The notes under the pieces are model-generated. The model did no database searches. It had not been told where the DNA came from and saw nothing but the letters and a program-made list of their open reading frames with translations. Below are positions 59,901 to 64,000 of a stretch of DNA of 64,000 nt, piece by piece. A program made the position numbers and the translations under genes. The stretch is from Pomphorhynchus laevis (taxonomy: Eukaryota > Acanthocephala > Palaeacanthocephala > Echinorhynchida > Pomphorhynchidae), in the NCBI GenBank assembly GCA_012934845.2, contig WNNJ02002767.1, positions 99,783 to 163,782 of the forward strand, given 5' to 3'. Within the stretch, counting starts at the first letter, position 1; each line of letters opens with the position of its first letter.

Positions 59901-60981
59901 AAGTAATATATACAATCAATATTAAATAAATAATGTAAAATTAAGATTTAACATTATTAATAATATTTAATATTAATATTTTATATAATATTAATAATAT
60001 AACATAAAAATATATATTCTGAAAAACTGAATTGTATATTTCAGCTAAATATATATCACTCACATCGTTTTCTAAATAATTAAAATATTAATTATTATTT
60101 AACATTACTTTTACATACAATAACAATAGGTCAACAATTTTTAGCAGGACGTCGGATCGTGAAGGCAGTTTTCTGATATTTATTTTTAAAATTATATTTT
60201 TTTAAAATTACATGTATAGAACTATATTAAATTTAATTCTTTTTAAGGTTGTTTCTTATTGTAAATTATTTTCATTGTTTAAGTTAAGCATACTATACAA
60301 TATATTTCATTATAGCATCAATTCCTCTAAATTCATTACATGTATTAACGTATTGTAATACATACATAATATATATTATTAACATAATATATAATTATTA
60401 ATAGAGTGCGTTAATAAAATGTGAATTATAATCACTGGTTATTTAAAATTAATTAAAAAATATATTAATTAATATATGTATTAATTAATACATAATTAAC
60501 ATTTTGTATTATTTATCAGGATGACTAACTAAACCTGTTTTACGTTAACATCTAACAGAAATCCGGATTATATCGAACTCTAAAGTGTTCAAGTAAAATA
60601 CACGAGAAGCACTGACCCGACGTTATCTTCCAATTTCAGACTACTACTTCGTTGTCCTTGTTTCACACCGCTAAGCTGACTGAACAGCATATTTGGTATT
60701 TTTAAGGAATCCGTTATCTTTTTTCGATCCTTAGCAGATACTCGTTCGGCCTTATTTAATATTAGAAGATGTTGTTTATCGCCAACGATCTCGTTAACCA
60801 TTGAGTGATTACGACAGCTAAGTGGAACCCGGGCGTCATGTATTTCTAGCACTATGGTAATTCTGCTCATTATTTGCTTCATCTTGTGCACACTCGTTCT
60901 CATGTGACCAGGATACCATTGGAACCATGTTCGGTAAAACGGTTGCTGTCTCAAGAAATTAAAATACGACGTTGTTGACAT
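48161..60981 (-). CDS. MTG1: MTG1 (mitochondrial ribosome-associated GTPase 1), gene span
   Basis: Circularly permuted GTPase that helps mature the large mitoribosomal subunit at the inner membrane. Exon 1 is 60981-60648 and exon 2 is 48789-48161; donor A|GTAGTA and acceptor TTAG|AT join in phase to give 320 residues (human 334). Seen in permuted order: WYPGHM, LEIHDARVPLS, G4 at residues 76-79 (NKAE; the usual motif is NKxD), P-loop GVPNVGKS at 147-154, EPGVTR, and DSPG at 199-202. The 11.9 kb intron holds a family A copy, the right arm of the inverted repeat and the right copy of the 823-bp repeat. Convergent with LACTB2. Confidence 0.9.
48896..49560. repeat. two diverged 140-bp direct repeats, one with a fold-back
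   Basis: 48960-49080 and 49262-49393 share AAGCTTTT, the CAAATACGCAAAGTT word and TTCATTCGTTCACGCACCGATAG. In the first copy the sequence then folds back: 49066-49079 pairs exactly with 49089-49102 (14 bp, 9-nt loop). In the second it continues instead into an 80-nt copy of 47389-47468. Confidence 0.8.
49561..50778. other. MTG1 intron, no gene recognised
   Basis: AT-rich. Two short open frames (49877-50068, 50405-50650) match no family I know. Confidence 0.5.
50779..51601 (+). repeat. 823-bp direct repeat, right copy
   Basis: Same orientation as 31669-32491, with no net indel. It lies in the MTG1 intron. Confidence 0.92.
52230..54990 (-). mobile_element. family A LINE, gag to RT, with a microsatellite in the endonuclease
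   Basis: ORF1 at about 54990-54341, including a zinc-knuckle stretch (CGVCASYDEDHHASC then CTNCNLLHP); endonuclease 54330-53653 ([27 protein letters not shown]); RT 53200-52230, very broken. A (TA)n tract at 53949-53993 has grown inside the endonuclease sequence. It lies in the MTG1 intron, same strand as the gene. Confidence 0.85.
53949..53993. repeat. (TA)n microsatellite inside a LINE
   Basis: About 45 nt of alternating TA between endonuclease motifs. Confidence 0.95.
54991..55977. other. MTG1 intron, no gene
   Basis: AT-rich sequence with TAATAAATAATT-type low complexity at 55330-55580. Confidence 0.6.
57959..57974. repeat. new hairpin GATAGC-AGGA-GCTATC, right arm only
   Basis: In place of the left-arm ACACATA, both right-arm units (57959-57974 and 59605-59620) have TAGCAGG, which makes an exact 6-bp stem with the existing GCTATC. 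Length is unchanged. Confidence 0.85.
58506..59050 (+). pseudogene. family A ORF1 in the right arm
   Basis: 58506-58742 is the same N-terminal ORF1 as 26683-26919. After a frameshift the Cys/His-rich stretch follows (ECHRWGYWASTC, CGVYGSGYEHKGKC), at 58870-58965. Confidence 0.75.
59953..60588. other. MTG1 intron next to exon 1, AT-rich, no gene
   Basis: Long A/T runs with short inverted words; nothing coding. Confidence 0.6.
60648..60981 (-). CDS. MTG1: MTG1 exon 1: N-terminus and G4-G5
   Basis: ATG at 60981. Encodes TWFQWYPGHM, ITIVLEIHDARVPLSCRNH and HLLILNKAERV, the conserved start of MTG1. No strong targeting peptide is obvious in the first 20 residues beyond basic and aromatic residues. 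The frame stays open past the donor to 60589, so the precise donor is inferred from phase. Confidence 0.88.
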
Positions 60982-60984
60982 CTG

Positions 60985-61855
60985 TAAAGAACACGGTGAT
61001 CATTTGTAAGAATTATACCTTGCAATAAAAATTTTTTGTGGATACCAACAAATAAATCGCATCAGGCTTAGATGATTACTTTTACAATATACGAGGTTAT
61101 ATTAGTAACATCAGAATACCGCACGCGGAGTATAAGCTTTTGTACAGTATCTAAGTCGGCTGCGCTGACCAAACGGTGAAAATACGTTCACTAGCCGAAA
61201 TATCATATTAAATTATATAATTATATAAATACAAAAATATTTATAATATATATAAATATATATTATTATATATTGTACAATTATATAAAATTGCATATTT
61301 ACGTGTAAATAATTTATTGTTTATTTATTATTTTAAATTTATTAATAAATTTATTTTTAAGTCCGCAAACCTTCCTGAATAATTCGTTATTTACCTAATA
61401 TTTCAAAAAGAGCTTCCTAGGTACTTGGCCATAGTAGTGCAATGGACAAGTACCATTTGGCCATAAGTGCAATAGTATTAACGGTACATTGTCAATTCTG
61501 TACATTCACTTTTGTTCAAATTGCTTGCTTTCAAATCAAACGAAGTTGATTTAAAATTGCTCTTACAACAATTTAAGATTTTCATTATAGCTGTCATCGG
61601 GTGGATATTGATGTTACGAATTAATTGAGCCGTAGTAGATTAGGATTATGTTTTATTGCAGGGTTTGAGTAAAATCGAATAACTAATTTGTATCATTGGA
61701 TAAACATGAAAAGATTTCGATATGTGGATATCCCAAGTTTAGGGTATAGTATAAAGAAGACCCGTTTATCAATTGAACACAACGAAATAATTAAATCGAC
61801 TGTATGCAAGGGCTAAATTAACATACTAAACGACTAATCTAAACAAACGGACTTT
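60985..61855. other. MTG1 upstream region, no gene
   Basis: AT-rich. A partly repeated phrase (GGCCATA ... GTGCAAT) occurs twice at 61428-61470. The MTG1 promoter should lie just right of 60981. Confidence 0.5.
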
Positions 61856-61985
61856 ACGAACGATGTGAACGAACGGTCCTAACGAACGGTCATAACGAAC
61901 GGTCATAACGAACGGTCTGAACGAACGGTCTGAACGAACTGTCTGAAGGAACGGTTTGAACGAACGGTTTAAACGAACGGTCTGA
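61856..61985. repeat. 13-bp minisatellite, ten copies
   Basis: Ten consecutive 13-nt units with consensus ACGAACGGTCTGA fill exactly 130 nt. Adjacent identical pairs (third and fourth, fifth and sixth) point to stepwise slippage. An open frame across it on the minus strand gives a repeated Val-Arg-x-x-Arg-Ser peptide, which is a by-product of the repeat. Confidence 0.92.
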
Positions 61986-64000
61986 ACAAAGGCAAATTGC
62001 AGAACCCTGTTCAGTTTCATCTATAAGTTAAACAAACATTGATATGAAATGTACACGCGCTGAATATATTAATCTTCAATCTTTGTTCTTCGACAAATCT
62101 ATAAAAAAATGCCGAGAATTTTATTGTGGTTTTTGTTAAGCGAAACTACGGAAAAGCGCCCACATTGACAACTAAGTGCTGCATTTATGTCGGACCAATT
62201 GCATATTAATATATGTAAGAACACGCAAATCAAAATGATTTTTTTCGAAATAACCAAAATAATTCTGAATTTTTATGTCTAATTTAACAAATTTAACACG
62301 ACATTGTTTTTAACACAGCATTTTTTCAAACAGATCACATTGAAGTGTACCAATTCGATTGTTTTTATCTCTATCGAGATTGTTAAAAAGCGGCGGATAT
62401 TTGCTTCCTATTGCCTTCGCATTATCCGTAATTTCAATTTATCTTATTTTACGATTAAGTAGTTAATTAATCGGTAAAATTAAATTTCAAATTACTATAT
62501 TATTAATTCATTTTATTTCCATTTCTGCTATTTCTGATATTTAATTTGTAGAATTTTAATTTAAACTTATTGCTTAGCTCATATTCATAGCTTTAATCTG
62601 TAGAGGTTTTTCTAGTTTTGATGTCAAGTATGTGAAGCACAGCATACTGATCGATATCATTTAGCTAAATTGACGATTGAATAACGTGTTCATCTTGTAG
62701 GAATTAAAAATTAATTATTTATTGACGATCAATTACTTATTAATGAATTGTTACAATTGAAGTTAAAGCTATAAAAATATCATATTTTTTGAAAAAGCTG
62801 GAACAATTTTGGTTCCAATTTAGAAATATTTTGTAAAAACGTCACAATATTGTACCGTATTCTTTTTTAAATTTATCGAAATTTATTTATAAGTAATTAA
62901 TTATAATTTATTGCCTTTGCTTTTCCCGTGAATCAAAATAAATTAATTAAATCTTCACTAATGCAATCGACTTTTTTAGACACCTTTTAATTTTTGTCTG
63001 AAGAGGCCAATTACTAATAAAGTTTATTTATTTGATGTTCGAGAATATTAAAGACATTATAAAGTTTGGTAAAAGCATAGTAAATGAAGTACTTTTATTT
63101 AAAGAGTGATATTTTAATGCATTAAGAATATATTTAAAAATATAGAGAGAGAGCAATATAAATATAATATTGAATATAATATTATATTTAAATATTAATA
63201 AATAAATATATTCGCTCTAAATATATTTAAAAATATATTTAGAGCAATAAAAAATTATAAAATTGATGACGAGTAGCACGACACTTCTATCTTAACATCA
63301 AATTAGTTACCGGTTAATAAGATTAAGATGAAATAATTTCATCTAAGACAAGATGTAAATGAAATATTTTAAATAAGAAAGTATTTTTAATTAAAAACAC
63401 CAATTGATTTAAAATATTTATAATATTCAATTTATAATATTAAAAAAATATGAAATTAAAAAACAACAAATAAAATTCAAATCATATAAGCTTTAATATT
63501 TACTGAGAAACTCAATTACAAATTGAGATTAAATTATATCAAGAAATTTTGTTCCTCAACAAAGTCAACTTTCAGCGAAACCCGAATTTACAACAGCGAG
63601 AGCTTCATCTTTGCTTATCTTTCTAATGTGACTGATCTAAAATTCATAAGTTGTAACAAAAAATACTAACGCATAAGCAAAAAAGATAAAATAAAACACA
63701 AGATCAACAAATTGACCATCAGGTACAAAACCGTAATATAGGTTTTGTACCTAATGAAGTAGTAATATTTTTATTTATTTATCTCTCCTAACTAAATAGA
63801 ATTTAAATACAATTTTTTAATTGACACAAACAAGAAGGTGTGAACATACATGCTTTTTTACAAACTTCGTCGGGAAGCGCCTAGCACAAACGCCTAGTCC
63901 CGACCTTTGCCTACTCATCACTAAAAAATGGTCTCATCGGAGTGGCCATGTAGCTACACAACTTCGACGGTTTTCGATCCAAAATAACCTTTATATATAA
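61986..64000. other. intergenic, AT-rich, with two fold-backs
   Basis: No gene seen. Perfect inverted repeats at 63214-63245 (15-bp arms, 2-nt loop) and 63721-63752 (12-bp arms, 8-nt loop). The last 130 nt (63870-64000) are richer in G and C but match nothing I recognise. Confidence 0.6.

Larger units (their letters stand above)
55978..59952 (-). repeat. right arm of the 4 kb inverted repeat
   Basis: Reverse complement of 25361-29440. It contains one full copy of the 1.75 kb unit (about 57420-59090) and part of a second (59091-59952), a family A ORF1 piece on the plus strand (58506-59050) and family A 3' tails on the minus strand (57600-57885, 59240-59530). Both unit copies carry a 7-nt cluster change not found in the left arm. 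Confidence 0.93.

Noticed and set aside
61826-62020. Open frame encoding a repeated Arg/Ser/Phe peptide
   Set aside because: It is the 13-bp minisatellite; the period is not a multiple of three and there is no other coding sign.
1-64000. CRISPR array, operon or bacterial/viral provirus
   Set aside because: No spaced repeats of that kind, no prokaryotic gene packing; all coding sequence is split host genes or retroelements.

Overview
This is AT-rich animal nuclear DNA, most likely from an insect. The evidence is three split, animal-type genes with very short GT-AG introns (42-56 nt where no element has inserted), plus a dense litter of non-LTR and Penelope-like retroelements. There are no operons, rRNA or tRNA genes that I could find. 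The short introns and composition would fit a hymenopteran, but I cannot prove the order from sequence alone.

Host genes. (1) A polypeptide GalNAc-transferase (pgant/GALNT family) runs on the minus strand from its start codon at 17684 to beyond the left edge; six exons fit together in phase, and intron 1 is 13.9 kb and full of retroelements. (2) LACTB2, a metallo-beta-lactamase-fold ribonuclease, runs on the plus strand from 38475 to 48102 in six exons with a 7.4 kb element-filled first intron. Its fifth exon carries a 40-nt insertion that forms a hairpin and shifts the frame. (3) MTG1, a circularly permuted mitochondrial ribosome-assembly GTPase, runs on the minus strand in two exons (60981-60648 and 48789-48161) separated by 11.9 kb. 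LACTB2 and MTG1 converge with stop codons only 58 nt apart. The pgant and LACTB2 promoters face away from each other across about 20.8 kb of element-rich intergenic DNA.

Mobile DNA. One non-LTR family (here 'family A': CCHC-type gag ORF1, then endonuclease and reverse transcriptase) has about ten copies on both strands, the most complete at 5998-9700 and the best reverse transcriptase at 32936-33781. Other lineages are a CR1-like element (10040-11996), an L2/CR1-like element with an intact ORF1 (34495-36240), two different elements with restriction-like-endonuclease type 3' ends (12830-13210 and 39373-41780), one further LINE (42240-43110) and Penelope-like fragments (19150-20290, 1430-1759). 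A canonical type I hammerhead ribozyme lies at 21071-21110, and a decayed second one with a G8 change lies on the other strand at 22104-22156.

Large-scale structure. A 4 kb sequence at 25361-29440 recurs inverted at 55978-59952. An 823 bp sequence at 31669-32491 recurs directly at 50779-51601 with no net indel. Recombination between either pair would disrupt MTG1. The window is also unusually rich in short, near-perfect fold-backs (arms 12-22 bp, short loops), one inside a coding exon, and pgant carries an inverted copy of its own fifth exon in the adjacent intron. Together these suggest repeated template-switch or inverted-duplication events, or, as an alternative to exclude, chimeras from amplified DNA.
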